A stretch of 64,000 nucleotides of DNA from positions 59,684-123,683 of the forward strand of contig NZ_MAEL01000044.1 of NCBI RefSeq assembly GCF_009933335.1, in the 5' to 3' direction. This stretch comes from Candidatus Enterococcus willemsii. Lineage in GTDB: Bacteria > Bacillota > Bacilli > Lactobacillales > Enterococcaceae. Under the pieces are notes generated by a model, which saw only the letters and a list, made by a program, of their open reading frames with translations, made no database searches and had not been told where the DNA came from. A program made the position numbers and the translations under genes. This document shows, in pieces, positions 38,670 to 49,076 of this stretch (position 1 is the stretch's first letter; the number at the start of each line of letters is the position of its first letter).

Positions 38670-40050
38670 ATTTTGTTTCTTCATTCAAATGGCTATGTTT
38701 ATACCCATAAGCAAAATATATGATTAAGCCTAGAACAATCGTAATCGCAAAAACAATCCATGTGACGGCTTTTAAGCGAGTCATTAAGAATAAACAAGCG
38801 ATAACCGATACGATTGGTAGGAATGGTACAAAAGGCATACTAAATTCATTTGGCTTAGGTGTACCCATTTTTTTGCGCAAACGTAAGATACCTAGCGACA
38901 TCATGATTAAACAAGACAACGCTGTGATATTGGTCAATTCAGCTAAAATTGTCAATGGAAAAGCTGATGCAAAAAACAAAGCAACACCACCTGCTACATA
39001 TGTCGCATTTTTCGGGGTATGATGTTTAGGATCCACTTTTCGTAATATGCTTGGTAATAACCCATCTTTACTAATGGAATACACGAGTCTTGCTAGTGAA
39101 TATAACATGGAAATTGTCACGGTAAGTAACGTCAAAATAGCCCCTACAGAAATAATCGAACCAATCACACCTTTATCAACATAACGCATGGCAAAAGCAA
39201 CGGGATCACTCACGCCTAATTGTTCGAATGGTACCATCCCTGTTAAAATCATTGTCACAACAATATATAAAACTGTTGCAATGAAGATTGACAAGATAAT
39301 CCCACGTGGCACATCTTTTTGAGGATTTTCAACTTCTTCAGCAGCTAACGAAATCGCATCAAACCCTAAGAATGCAAAAAAGACTAACGCCGCACCATCA
39401 AAAATCCCTTTTGCACCAAAAGGCATAAAAGGTTGCCAATTACTTGGTTTTACAAAAAAGACGCCAACAATAATAAATAATAAAATAATACCAAATTTTA
39501 CCCATACCATCGCATTGTTTAATTGTAAAGCTTTTTTAGCTTCCTGCGTCACCCAAAGTGTAATAAATACCATGACTAAGGCAGCAATAATATCAATATA
39601 CGTACCTGCTTTCGGATTGTATCCAGCAGTCAAAGCAACTGGTAAATGAATACCTAGACTACCTAGAAAACCTTGCAGATAACCTGACCATCCCGATGCA
39701 ACCGATGAAACAGCTAGCATATATTCACAGATTAAAAACCAGCCAGCAAACCAAGCACTCAATTCACCAAATACAACATACATATACCCATACGGTCCGC
39801 CAGAAATCGGCACACGTGAAGCAAATTCAGCAAAACATAAACCGCTCAAAATAATTACTAACGCTGCAACAACAAAAGATACACTCAATGCAGGACCTGC
39901 ATATTGAGCCGATGCTTGACCAGTCACCACAAAAATTCCTGTTCCGATACACGCACCAATGCCCAACATAATCAAATCTTTTAATTTTAATTCTCGCTTT
40001 AGATAACTAATAGACTGGTTATCTATTCCTTTTTTCCTAAATATCTTCAT
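38668..40050 (-). CDS. APC-family amino acid permease
   Basis: 460 residues, about 12 membrane helices, of the cationic amino acid transporter (YfnA-like) branch. N-terminal motif LGIGACIGTGIFVVTGQASA (about 32-51) is the unwound first helix that binds substrate; FFAFLGFDAISLAAEEVENPQKDVP is the family signature. Substrate (Arg/Lys or branched-chain) cannot be read from the sequence. Start at 40050 after CGGAGGAAAA. It follows a sugar transporter gene by 21 bases. Confidence 0.9.
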   Translation of the reverse strand: MKIFRKKGIDNQSISYLKRELKLKDLIMLGIGACIGTGIFVVTGQASAQYAGPALSVSFVVAALVIILSGLCFAEFASRVPISGGPYGYMYVVFGELSAWFAGWFLICEYMLAVSSVASGWSGYLQGFLGSLGIHLPVALTAGYNPKAGTYIDIIAALVMVFITLWVTQEAKKALQLNNAMVWVKFGIILLFIIVGVFFVKPSNWQPFMPFGAKGIFDGAALVFFAFLGFDAISLAAEEVENPQKDVPRGIILSIFIATVLYIVVTMILTGMVPFEQLGVSDPVAFAMRYVDKGVIGSIISVGAILTLLTVTISMLYSLARLVYSISKDGLLPSILRKVDPKHHTPKNATYVAGGVALFFASAFPLTILAELTNITALSCLIMMSLGILRLRKKMGTPKPNEFSMPFVPFLPIVSVIACLFLMTRLKAVTWIVFAITIVLGLIIYFAYGYKHSHLNEETK

Positions 40051-40071
40051 TTTTCCTCCGATCAATGTCTT

Positions 40072-40935
40072 TTACATTGATTTCAAATATCCTAATAAAA
40101 TACCACCTAAAATAACAAATAAGCACCCAAAAATCACACGACGTAATTCTTTTTTCGTTTTATGCTCACCTAAAATAAAAATGCCGCCTAATGTCGAGAT
40201 AATAATCCCCATTTGTGATAATGAAAAACCAATTGCTAAACCAATTTGTTGCACGGTTAATAACATGCAGACATTTCCGATTCCCCATAATAAACCAGAT
40301 GCCATATTTTTCCAGACATATTGATCCACTTTAACTTTGCGAAAGGCCATCATACTTGCGCCAATCATCATCCCAATACTCTGTGGTAAGATAATCGTTA
40401 GCGGATCTAATTTGGCCCAAGTGATAATAATCGTATATAGTCCATATCCAACTGTTGAAATAAGCAAGGCACGAAATCCTTTACCAAAATCAAATGTTTT
40501 TTGATTAGTTGATGCTTTTTCTGGATCTTGGTAGGCTGTCAAATAAGCTCCCATCACTAGAAAGACTAACGCTAGACCTCCAAAAAGAAAATCACGTGTT
40601 TGTGTCCATTCATGAAAAAGAATAGCACCTGCTACCGTATTTAAAAATAATTGCATCCCCGTAGACATCGGTAATCCTACCGAAACCCCCAGTGATTTCA
40701 TCCCATGAAATTGACCATTCTGACCAACTGTCCAAAATAGACCAGATAATAAACCAATCAAGCTACCCCAAAGTGTAAGTGACGGTTGCACGACCAAAAA
40801 GAGCACACACGAAAATAAAAAGGCACCAATCGTCATTCCTAATGTTTGTTGATTCGCATCGCCACCAATTTTTCCACTCACTAAGCCGATACTACCCCAT
40901 GCAAGCATTGGTATAAGTGCAATTAAAACTGTCAT
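40072..40935 (-). CDS. GRP-family sugar transporter (GlcU/RbsU-like)
   Basis: 287 residues, ten membrane helices, DMT superfamily. The opening LIALIPMLAWGSIGLVSGKIGG and the internal repeat ending SQMGIIISTLGGIFILGEHKTKKE are typical of glucose/ribose uptake proteins of Firmicutes. Proton-coupled PTS-independent sugar uptake is inferred from the family; the substrate is not shown by context. Confidence 0.88.
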   Translation of the reverse strand: MTVLIALIPMLAWGSIGLVSGKIGGDANQQTLGMTIGAFLFSCVLFLVVQPSLTLWGSLIGLLSGLFWTVGQNGQFHGMKSLGVSVGLPMSTGMQLFLNTVAGAILFHEWTQTRDFLFGGLALVFLVMGAYLTAYQDPEKASTNQKTFDFGKGFRALLISTVGYGLYTIIITWAKLDPLTIILPQSIGMMIGASMMAFRKVKVDQYVWKNMASGLLWGIGNVCMLLTVQQIGLAIGFSLSQMGIIISTLGGIFILGEHKTKKELRRVIFGCLFVILGGILLGYLKSM

Positions 40936-41038
40936 TTCCTATAACCTCTATTCTATTCATTCTAAAAAAAATACTCGTTTAGTCTACCAATGAATAGCGA
41001 TTTCTAACAAGTAAAAACTTAGAAAGATGAGAGAACTC

Positions 41039-42064
41039 TTATCGTTCCTCTTCATAATAACTCAACATTGGGAAGAATAATGTCATGGTCGTTCCCTGAC
41101 CGACTTTTGATTTGACAGATAATTGGACACCTAATTGACTTGCCAAATTTTTTGCCAAATATAAGCCGAGACCTGTTGAATGGACTTCTGCATTCCGACC
41201 ATTTTTGCCAGTAAAGCCCTTATCAAAGATTCGGCGCAAGTCTTCTTTCGGAATGCCAATCCCGCTATCGGTTAATCTTAGTTGAATTCCTTGGCGTTTC
41301 TTAATCATTTGAATGGTGATTGTTCCATTGACCGGTGTATATTTAATCGCATTGCTCAATAATTGGCGGAAAATGAAACTAATCCACTTACCATCCGTGA
41401 GGACTTGTTGATCATCACCTTCCACCGTAAAATGAATGTTTTTTTGGATAAAATAATTCGCTTGGCTACGTAGAACAGGTTGGATCAATTGTTTCAACGA
41501 CGTCTCACGAATCAAATAATCCTTAGTAAAACTATCTAATCGTGCGACATATAACACTTGATCAACATATTCATCAATCCGTAACAATTCATTTTCTAAT
41601 GCAACATATTTTGCATCGTCTAAGTCAAATTCAACTGAACGTAATAAGAGTTGGGTAGCAGCTAAAGGCACTTTGATTTCATGCACCCAAGAATCGATAT
41701 AGTCCTTTTGTTCTTCTTGGTTTGTTACGACTTGCTGCATATTTTCTTGATGCTCACGAATCACTTGATTGATAAATGCCTGATATAATTTCTCCTCTTC
41801 CGTACGTGCAGACGTTAAATACTTCTGTAGAACACTGTCCCCTTCTTTATAGGTTAGCTCATGCCACCATCGACGTCTCGATAAATAGTGGATTGTTAAG
41901 ATAATACCTAAAATAACTGCCTGCATTAATACGAGATAACCTAACGTGCCGATACTCAAAGTCACATCAGGTGTTAACCAAATAACAAAAGCTGTCAATA
42001 CAACAAATAAAAACCAGCCGATGAATACCCACCATTGATCTTTTAAATATTTCCAAATAGTCAT
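41039..42064 (-). CDS. Bce-type (intramembrane-sensing) sensor histidine kinase
   Basis: 341 residues. Two N-terminal helices (about 10-30 and 41-61) with only about ten residues outside the membrane, the hallmark of kinases that sense through an ABC transporter. The phosphoacceptor His128 is in DSWVHEIKVPLAA; the catalytic domain has N-box LLSNAIKYTP, G1 LTDSGIGIPKEDL and G2 STGLGLYLAK. The cognate regulator gene is eight bases upstream. No BceAB-like transporter is adjacent; the one at the left end of the window is a candidate partner. Confidence 0.92.
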   Translation of the reverse strand: MTIWKYLKDQWWVFIGWFLFVVLTAFVIWLTPDVTLSIGTLGYLVLMQAVILGIILTIHYLSRRRWWHELTYKEGDSVLQKYLTSARTEEEKLYQAFINQVIREHQENMQQVVTNQEEQKDYIDSWVHEIKVPLAATQLLLRSVEFDLDDAKYVALENELLRIDEYVDQVLYVARLDSFTKDYLIRETSLKQLIQPVLRSQANYFIQKNIHFTVEGDDQQVLTDGKWISFIFRQLLSNAIKYTPVNGTITIQMIKKRQGIQLRLTDSGIGIPKEDLRRIFDKGFTGKNGRNAEVHSTGLGLYLAKNLASQLGVQLSVKSKVGQGTTMTLFFPMLSYYEEER

Positions 42065-42072
42065 TTTTCACC

Positions 42073-42747
42073 TCACGGAACTAAATAGCCCTGACCAACT
42101 TTTGTCTCAATATACCCTTTTACGCCGGCTTGCTCAATTTTTCTGCGCAAGCGATTAATATTAACGGTTAAGGTGTTATCATCTACAAAGCGTTCATCAT
42201 CCCAAAGTGCGCGTAATAACTTTTCACGACTTAAAATTTTGCCATGATTTTTCATCAGAATATATAATAGACGGTATTCGTTTTTGCTTAAGTCAATCGT
42301 TTCTCCTTTAACATCAACACTGCCGTTATCCACATTCAACACTAAATCATTGTGAGAAATTGTCTCACTATTATTTTCTACATAATTATATGAGCGACGT
42401 AATAACGCATTGATTTTTGCTACCAATACATCTAATTCAAAAGGTTTGGTAATAAAATCATCTGCTCCCATATTCATCGCCATAATCATATCCATATTCG
42501 TATTACGGCTTGAAATAAAAATAATCGGGACTTTTGAAATTTCACGAATTTTTTGGCACCAATAATAACCATCAAATACTGGTAAGTTAATATCCAATAA
42601 AATTAACTGCGGTTCTTGTGTTTCAAAATCTAATAATACTTGATGAAAATCACTTGTTCCGAATGTCTCAAACTGCCATTTTTCAAGTTCTTCCATAATT
42701 AATTGACGAATAACTACTTCATCTTCTACAACCATGATTTTTGCCAT
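42073..42747 (-). CDS. OmpR-family response regulator (Bce type)
   Basis: 224 residues. Receiver domain with Asp52 (ILLDINLPVFDGY) and Lys in ADDFITKPFELDVL; winged helix (about 130-224) ending KVGQGYLVP. Forms an operon with the adjacent kinase. Expected to activate transporter genes for cell-wall-active peptides. GAGGAGGAATCCAA precedes the ATG. Confidence 0.92.
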   Translation of the reverse strand: MAKIMVVEDEVVIRQLIMEELEKWQFETFGTSDFHQVLLDFETQEPQLILLDINLPVFDGYYWCQKIREISKVPIIFISSRNTNMDMIMAMNMGADDFITKPFELDVLVAKINALLRRSYNYVENNSETISHNDLVLNVDNGSVDVKGETIDLSKNEYRLLYILMKNHGKILSREKLLRALWDDERFVDDNTLTVNINRLRRKIEQAGVKGYIETKVGQGYLVP

Positions 42748-42867
42748 TTGGATTCCTCCTCATCTCCTCTTTACTTTACCAAAAAATCCTTCGTTAGACC
42801 AATTATACTTGGAAAAATAGCAAAGATTTTCTTCCATAAACAATCGAAAGAAAATGAAGTGGTTAGT

Positions 42868-42902
42868 AAAAAAAGACAGCATTCCCATTGAACGCTGTCT
42901 TT
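42868..42902 (-). terminator. Terminator after the phosphohexomutase gene
   Basis: Minus-strand AAAGACAGC / GCTGTCTTT hairpin followed by Ts. Confidence 0.85.
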
Positions 42903-42912
42903 GTTATTTGAG

Positions 42913-44409
42913 TTATGCAAGTAAGGCCACTAATTTTTCTTGGTTGACATCAGGATAGGCGTTCAGGAATCGATGAATTTCGTGTAAGACTTGCGGAATA
43001 ATGCCTGATTCATCATTTTCAACCTGTAAAACAAGTAAAGGCTCATGCAAACTCATGCGTAGCAAGAACCAACCCGAACCGAAGTCTTCACCTAATCTAA
43101 AACGAATCCCTTCATCGTTTTCAGGGTCAATGGTCCAACCTGCAACTTGAATGTTTGCAATATCCGCAATGACTTGTTCACCTAATGGGCGATAATCTGC
43201 ACGTTCTAATTTAAAGCGCACTTCTTGGGTTTCAGCTGGTTGTTTCAAATCAGCAATTAACGATTCAAGCGTTTGCCCTTCTTTTTGTAATTGTGGCAGT
43301 AACATTAAAATTTTAGCAATGACATATGCCCCGTCGTCTAAGAAATAATTTTCTTTAAAGGCGGCATGTCCACTGGTTTCAATCGCTAACTGACAATCGA
43401 TGCCCGCTTCATTTAGCTGAATCGCTTTATTAATCACATTACGATAGCCAGAAATATAGCGCACTTGTTTGCCACCTAACGTTTCAATAAACACTTTCAA
43501 ATGATCGGTCGTTGGAGAATTAGTAACAATACTGGTCCCAGGGTTTTCACGCAACACAATTTTACTCAGAACGGCAATTAAATTGTTCCGATTTAATACG
43601 TCCCCTGTTTTTGTAACGACTGCTGAGCGATCAACATCGGTATCAAAAATCACACCTAAATCCGCTTTGTTTGCTAAAACGGCTTGTTGGATACTCGCCA
43701 TCGCTTCTTTATTATCCGGATTGGGAATATGGTTGGGAAAATGACCGTCTGGCTCTAAAAACTGAGAACCTTCCGTATTCGCGCCTAGTGGTTGCAGAAC
43801 TTTTTCTGCAAAGAACCCACCTGCACCATTCCCTGCATCGACAATAATTTTTAACCCTTTTAGTGGTTGTTCAGGTGTCCCTTCAATTCCTTGACGAATT
43901 TTTTGGACTAAATCAGCTGCATAAGGTGTTAAAATGTCCGCTTTTTTGACCGTTCCAATCGTCTCAGAAGCAACTTCCGCAGTATGTGTCAAAATAAATT
44001 GGATGTCTTCTTTTTCAGCACCACCACTTTGGCTAAAAATTTTCACACCATTAAAATAATACGGTAAGTGACTCGCAGTCAACATGACGCCTGCATCACA
44101 AGCAAATTCCTCAAACTGAGTACTCATGAACATTGCCGGTGTCGTTGCTAGTCCAAAATCAATAACCTGAACACCTTGATTCACAAGAGCTGTGACCAAT
44201 GCTTCTTTTAATTTAGCGCCACTTAAACGACTATCTTGACCAATCCCAATTGTCAATGGTTGAATCGTTTGCTTTTGTAATAACCAATGAATGAGACCAG
44301 AAGCAATCTTTTCCATCGCTACAGGTGTTAAATTAGCTGTTTCCTCCTCTGTATCCAGTGCAATTCCTCGAATGTCAGAACCATTTTGTAAATGTGTGAA
44401 TGTTGTCAT
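42913..44409 (-). CDS. Phosphoglucomutase/phosphomannomutase family protein
   Basis: 498 residues of the alpha-D-phosphohexomutase superfamily. The phosphoserine is Ser113 in LTASHLPYYFNG, where most enzymes read TASHNP. The metal loop is DTDVDRSA (Asp256, 258, 260) and the sugar-binding motif is IETSGHAAFKEN; a C-terminal phosphate-binding domain follows. Reversible 1-/6-phosphate transfer on glucose or mannose is expected. Start at 44409 after AAAAAGGGGGACATGCA. The Leu in the catalytic loop hints at a less studied subgroup. Confidence 0.87.
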   Translation of the reverse strand: MTTFTHLQNGSDIRGIALDTEEETANLTPVAMEKIASGLIHWLLQKQTIQPLTIGIGQDSRLSGAKLKEALVTALVNQGVQVIDFGLATTPAMFMSTQFEEFACDAGVMLTASHLPYYFNGVKIFSQSGGAEKEDIQFILTHTAEVASETIGTVKKADILTPYAADLVQKIRQGIEGTPEQPLKGLKIIVDAGNGAGGFFAEKVLQPLGANTEGSQFLEPDGHFPNHIPNPDNKEAMASIQQAVLANKADLGVIFDTDVDRSAVVTKTGDVLNRNNLIAVLSKIVLRENPGTSIVTNSPTTDHLKVFIETLGGKQVRYISGYRNVINKAIQLNEAGIDCQLAIETSGHAAFKENYFLDDGAYVIAKILMLLPQLQKEGQTLESLIADLKQPAETQEVRFKLERADYRPLGEQVIADIANIQVAGWTIDPENDEGIRFRLGEDFGSGWFLLRMSLHEPLLVLQVENDESGIIPQVLHEIHRFLNAYPDVNQEKLVALLA

Positions 44410-44459
44410 TGCATGTCCCCCTTTTTTATTTATAGCTATTATATCAATAAAAAATAGAG

Positions 44460-44499
44460 AAAACACCTCTTTTTAGTATTTTTTACTAAAAAGAGGTGT
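44460..44499 (-). terminator. Terminator of the ABC exporter operon
   Basis: Minus-strand ACACCTCTTTTTAGT / ACTAAAAAGAGGTGT hairpin followed by TTTTC, just after the exporter stop. Confidence 0.88.
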
Positions 44500-44504
44500 C
44501 TGCT

Positions 44505-46289
44505 TTACGCATTCACTTGAATTAAATCATATTGCGACTGATACAAATGATGATAGAACCCTTTTTCTTTCATTAATTCCTCATGGGTACCTGCTTCAGC
44601 AATTTTACCACCTTGTACGTAGAAAATTTGTGAACTGTTCTTAATCGTTGATAAGCGATGGGCAATAATAAAGGATGTCCGTCCTTTCAACAATTGTTGG
44701 AGTCCCGCTTGCAGCAATTCTTCGGTTTTGGTATCGATACTTGATGTTGCTTCATCTAAAATAAGAATTTTAGGATCGGCTAATAAGGCTCTTGCAAAAG
44801 AAATCAATTGGCGTTGACCCGCAGAAAGAGTACTTCCTCGTTCTTCAACCACGGTATGGTACCCATCTTTTAGGTCCTTAATAAATTCGTGTGCACGTAC
44901 CAACTTTGCGGCTGCAATAATTTCTTCTTCTGTCGCATCTAATTTACCATAACGAATATTTTCTAAAATTGTTCCACTAAAGACAAAAGTATCTTGTAGC
45001 ATGACGCCCATTTGAGTACGCAATGACTCCAAAGTTACGTCACGCACATCATAACCATCTACTTTTACAGCCCCTTCATTCACATCGTAAAAACGACTTA
45101 GCAAATTGATAATTGTTGTTTTTCCAGCACCCGTTGGACCAACTAACGCAATGGTTTGACCTGGAGTGATATGGAAACTCACATCATTTAAAATATTTTT
45201 CCCTTCTTCATATCGGAAGGTCACATGTTCAAAATCAACCGTGCCTTTAATTGGTGGCAACTGCTTGGCTGATGGAGAATCTTGAATATCTGGCACTTCA
45301 TCCAATGTTTCAAAAATCCGTTCCAAATACGCTGTAGCAGTGATGAGCGAGTTGTAAAAATTCCCAATATTAATCACTGGATTCCAAAAATTGTTGATGT
45401 AGCCAATAAAAGCAATCAACGTACCAGTTGAAACCTCCACGCCAATTTGACGAATGCCAACAAAATAAATCAAGCAAGTTGTTAATACTGATATATTTTG
45501 AACCCCCGGCCATAATAGAAATTGTACACGAACAGCTTTCATCCAAGACATTCGGTATTCTTCACTGACTTCGTTGAAAATTTCATAATTTCGTTGTTCA
45601 CGAGCAAAGGATTGGGTAACTTTAATTCCCGCAATACTTTCATGAATATAGGCATTTAAGTTCGATTGTTTGTTGCTTAATACTTGGTATGCCTTGCGCT
45701 GTTTATTTTTAATGACGATAACCATTACCAATAAAAGTGGCAACAAGAGCAAACTATACAACGTAAGTTTGACATCAATAAAGAACATAAAGCCTAGCGT
45801 AATAATGACACTAAAAATATCGGAAATTAAATTAATTAACCCATTACTCAATAAATCACTTAACGTGTTGATATAATTCACCACGCGTATCAAAATTTTG
45901 CCATGTGGACGATTATCAAAATATGAAAACGGCAAGCGTTGCAAATGTTCAAAAATAGCATAACGCATATCTTTTAGAATATCTTGGCCAATTTCTGTAA
46001 TTGCTAAAATGCGATAACGCATACACCATGCAATAAATAGGAGTGATAATAGGAAGACAACACCTAAAATTCCCAATAACTGAATATTTTTTTGTGGAAT
46101 AATCGTATCAATTGCAATCTTGGTAAAATATGGACCAAGCATCGTCGCAATATTTGTTAAAATAATAATTAATAATACTTTAAAAATAGGCTGTTTGTAG
46201 GGGCGCACATAGCTACCCAAACGTCTGTAATGGGACCAATTAAACTCTTGTGTTAATTCTTCATCAACGTTTGATTTATTTCGTGCCAT
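44505..46289 (-). CDS. Heterodimeric ABC exporter half-transporter B
   Basis: 594 residues: six-helix exporter domain (about 25-330) and a C-terminal ATPase with Walker A GPTGAGKTT, signature LSAGQRQLISFARALL and Walker B ILILDEATSSID with the catalytic Glu present. The ATG at 46289 follows GGGGAGGTGGACCAAG and overlaps the upstream partner by 14 bases. Family relatives (EfrAB, LmrCD, BmrCD) expel drugs and dyes; a physiological lipid or peptide substrate is also possible. Confidence 0.92.
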   Translation of the reverse strand: MARNKSNVDEELTQEFNWSHYRRLGSYVRPYKQPIFKVLLIIILTNIATMLGPYFTKIAIDTIIPQKNIQLLGILGVVFLLSLLFIAWCMRYRILAITEIGQDILKDMRYAIFEHLQRLPFSYFDNRPHGKILIRVVNYINTLSDLLSNGLINLISDIFSVIITLGFMFFIDVKLTLYSLLLLPLLLVMVIVIKNKQRKAYQVLSNKQSNLNAYIHESIAGIKVTQSFAREQRNYEIFNEVSEEYRMSWMKAVRVQFLLWPGVQNISVLTTCLIYFVGIRQIGVEVSTGTLIAFIGYINNFWNPVINIGNFYNSLITATAYLERIFETLDEVPDIQDSPSAKQLPPIKGTVDFEHVTFRYEEGKNILNDVSFHITPGQTIALVGPTGAGKTTIINLLSRFYDVNEGAVKVDGYDVRDVTLESLRTQMGVMLQDTFVFSGTILENIRYGKLDATEEEIIAAAKLVRAHEFIKDLKDGYHTVVEERGSTLSAGQRQLISFARALLADPKILILDEATSSIDTKTEELLQAGLQQLLKGRTSFIIAHRLSTIKNSSQIFYVQGGKIAEAGTHEELMKEKGFYHHLYQSQYDLIQVNA

Positions 46290-48033
46290 CTTGGTCCACC
46301 TCCCCATTGACAAGTCCTAATTGTTTTTGATAAATCTCGTAGTAGACACCTTTCTTAGCAACTAATTCTGCATGCGTTCCTGATTCAACAACGTGCCCTT
46401 TTTCCATCATTAAAATCAAATCAGCTTCACGTACCGATGAAATGCGATGGGCAATAATGAAGGTGGTTTTCTTCTCTGTTAAGGTTGTGAGTTCTTTTTG
46501 GATTTTTGATTCGGTTTCCATATCAACTGCTGAAGTCGTATCATCTAAGATTAAGATTGCTGGATCTTTTGCTAATGCTCTTGCTAAAGAAATACGTTGC
46601 TTTTGACCACCAGACAATCCCACACCTCGTTCTCCAATAATCGTTTCATACCCGTCTGGCATTCTAGTAATAAAGGCATGCGCATCAGCAATTTCAGCCA
46701 CACGTTGAATATACTCAACATTCATATACGGATTGGCAAATGCAATATTTTCCTCAATCGTGTCCGAGAATAAAAAGACGTCTTGCATCACCATGGCAAT
46801 ATTTTCTCGCAGTTGACGAACAGGGTATTCTTTTGCATCTTTGCCGTCAATCAACACACGACCTTGTGTCGGATCATAAAAACGTGCGACAAGATTCACT
46901 AATGTGGTCTTTCCAGAACCTGTTTCGCCTAAAATACCAATCGTTTGCCCCGGATGAATATCAAAAGAGACATCTGTTAACACATTCGTATCGACATCAT
47001 CGGAAAAATGAAAAGAAACATGTTCAAATGTGACATTACCAGCAATAGCGATACGTTCTTCCTTAGAAGCAACGGCAATTTTTGCTTGCGTTCCTTGCAT
47101 TTGACGAATTTTAACGCATGAAGCCGAAAAACGTTGGACATCATTAATCAACCAACCACTCATCCGCAAGGGTTGATTCAACATCCATAAGAAACCATTA
47201 AACGCAATTAAATTCCCAAGTGTCATATCGCCTTTAATAACAAACCAACCACCTAAAATCAATGTCGTTAAGTTTAAACTTCCTGCCAGCATGTCTAACC
47301 ATGGCAAATATTTCGCCGATATTTTCGCCGACTGCATGTTCTTTTCCTTATAATCTTCATTGAATTTATCAAATTTCTCAATCTCATAGTTTTCCCGTGC
47401 AAAGGCTTTAACTACACGATTGCCACCAATATTTTCTTCAACCATTGAATTTAACCTTGAAAAACTTTCACGAATATCAAAAAATACAGGGTGAGCTTCT
47501 TTTGACATTCGCATCGTCAAAAGATAGATAATCGGCGTAATAACAACTAACGCCAACATCAATGGGAAATGAATCGTTGACATCATAATAATTGCTGCTA
47601 AAAACCATAACACACATTCGATAATATTATAAGAAACCCATGACACAAAATGACGAATCGCATCAGTATCTCCTGTCATTCGCGCCATAATATCACCAAC
47701 GCGAGTATGATTAAAAAAATCAAAGTCTAACTCTTGAAGCTTCACATACATATCTTTGCGTAATTCAAATAACACATTCTGTCCTGTTCGTTCAAACATC
47801 ATCTGATACGTATAACGAATCGTCGTCCGAAAAACCGTAATACCAATCATTATCCCTAATAATGGCAATAACATGTCGACTTTCCCTTGGTCGATCACTT
47901 GATCAACTAAGCGACCAGTAAGCACTGGATTGACGACAATTAAAATGGAATTAATAAGAACAAAGAGAATCGCTAGAATGATGTGTATTTTATACACTTT
48001 TGCATAACGCCAAATCCATTGAAAATTATTCAT
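46276..48033 (-). CDS. Heterodimeric ABC exporter half-transporter A (degenerate ATPase site)
   Basis: 585 residues with the same layout: six helices, Walker A GETGSGKTT, signature LSGGQKQRISLARALA. Walker B reads ILILDDTTSAVD, so the catalytic Glu is Asp: this is the degenerate half typical of asymmetric exporters, with the downstream gene supplying the intact Glu. The divergent AraC-family gene begins 153 bases away and could control it. Confidence 0.92.
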   Translation of the reverse strand: MNNFQWIWRYAKVYKIHIILAILFVLINSILIVVNPVLTGRLVDQVIDQGKVDMLLPLLGIMIGITVFRTTIRYTYQMMFERTGQNVLFELRKDMYVKLQELDFDFFNHTRVGDIMARMTGDTDAIRHFVSWVSYNIIECVLWFLAAIIMMSTIHFPLMLALVVITPIIYLLTMRMSKEAHPVFFDIRESFSRLNSMVEENIGGNRVVKAFARENYEIEKFDKFNEDYKEKNMQSAKISAKYLPWLDMLAGSLNLTTLILGGWFVIKGDMTLGNLIAFNGFLWMLNQPLRMSGWLINDVQRFSASCVKIRQMQGTQAKIAVASKEERIAIAGNVTFEHVSFHFSDDVDTNVLTDVSFDIHPGQTIGILGETGSGKTTLVNLVARFYDPTQGRVLIDGKDAKEYPVRQLRENIAMVMQDVFLFSDTIEENIAFANPYMNVEYIQRVAEIADAHAFITRMPDGYETIIGERGVGLSGGQKQRISLARALAKDPAILILDDTTSAVDMETESKIQKELTTLTEKKTTFIIAHRISSVREADLILMMEKGHVVESGTHAELVAKKGVYYEIYQKQLGLVNGEVDQDGTK

Positions 48034-48186
48034 AAATCTCCCTCCTTACGTACTATGATACCGTTAACTTTTTCAATGAGAATGGAATATTTTAGTAACA
48101 AAGATGGAGATTTTTAGCTTTTTTTGTAAGCTTTTACATTTTTTTGAGGTATAATAAAAAAGACATAAAATAAAGAGAGGTCCCTT

Positions 48187-49023
48187 ATGATTGGTTCACA
48201 GCTCCAACAATTCAACCCAACCATCTATTACGCATTTGATGCTTGGAATCACGCGGATAACAAAAATGCAATTCATGAGCATGATTTTTTTGAGATTTCA
48301 ATTCTATTGGAAGGGGAAGCTCATTATTGTATTAATCATCTTTGGCAAACTATTCATAGCGGCGAATTGATGCTTTTTAATCCACATGTCCAACACGGTG
48401 AAGAACAGCTTCCAAATACCTCATCTCATCAATTACATATAGGTCTTGGAGACTTTCAACTTGAAGGATGCAAACGTAACTTTCTGCCATTAGCGCAACC
48501 TTTATTCATTCAACAACCCTACCAAGCAAAAATTCTGGATTGTGCTTGGCAATTGGTCAATGAATTTAACCACTCAAATGGGCAATTTAATTTAATTTGC
48601 AAAGGTTTAATCTTAGAAATGCTTGGCTTTATTTTAGATAGTCTGGATACTGAACAAGCAACTGAAAATAATCAGACTAAAAACAGTCGACTAGCACAAG
48701 TTGTTCCTCTAATTATGACCTACATGGACAACAACTATGCGCAAGATATCACGATTGAACAATTGGCAACTGCTCATTTCATTAGTCCGACGTACCTCTC
48801 ACGGATTTTCAAAGAAGTTACAGGTATTTCACCGATTAGTTATTTAATCCAAGTACGTTTAGAACGTGCTTCTGAATTATTAGCCAATGAGACTTATACA
48901 ATCAAAGAAATTGCAAAAACTGTCGGTTATGAAGATGCCTATCATTTTAGTAAATCATTTAAAAAGCAATACGGCATATCCCCTTCTCAAGCACGCAAAA
49001 AGAACGGTAATTTCTTTCACTAG
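48187..49023 (+). CDS. AraC-family transcriptional regulator
   Basis: 278 residues. An N-terminal cupin-like sensor domain (about 20-140; HEHDFFEISILLEGEAHY carries the His pattern) and a C-terminal double helix-turn-helix (about 180-275) with ITIEQLATAHFISPTYLSRIFKE and IKEIAKTVGYEDAYHFSKSFKK. Likely senses a small carbohydrate. A TATAAT -10 is at 48150-48155; no convincing -35. Divergent from the ABC exporter operon, which may be its target. Confidence 0.88.
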   Translation: MIGSQLQQFNPTIYYAFDAWNHADNKNAIHEHDFFEISILLEGEAHYCINHLWQTIHSGELMLFNPHVQHGEEQLPNTSSHQLHIGLGDFQLEGCKRNFLPLAQPLFIQQPYQAKILDCAWQLVNEFNHSNGQFNLICKGLILEMLGFILDSLDTEQATENNQTKNSRLAQVVPLIMTYMDNNYAQDITIEQLATAHFISPTYLSRIFKEVTGISPISYLIQVRLERASELLANETYTIKEIAKTVGYEDAYHFSKSFKKQYGISPSQARKKNGNFFH

Positions 49024-49076
49024 CTCCAATTAACTGGAGTGAGAAAAAATTATCGTTCTTTGTTGTTAAGATATAC

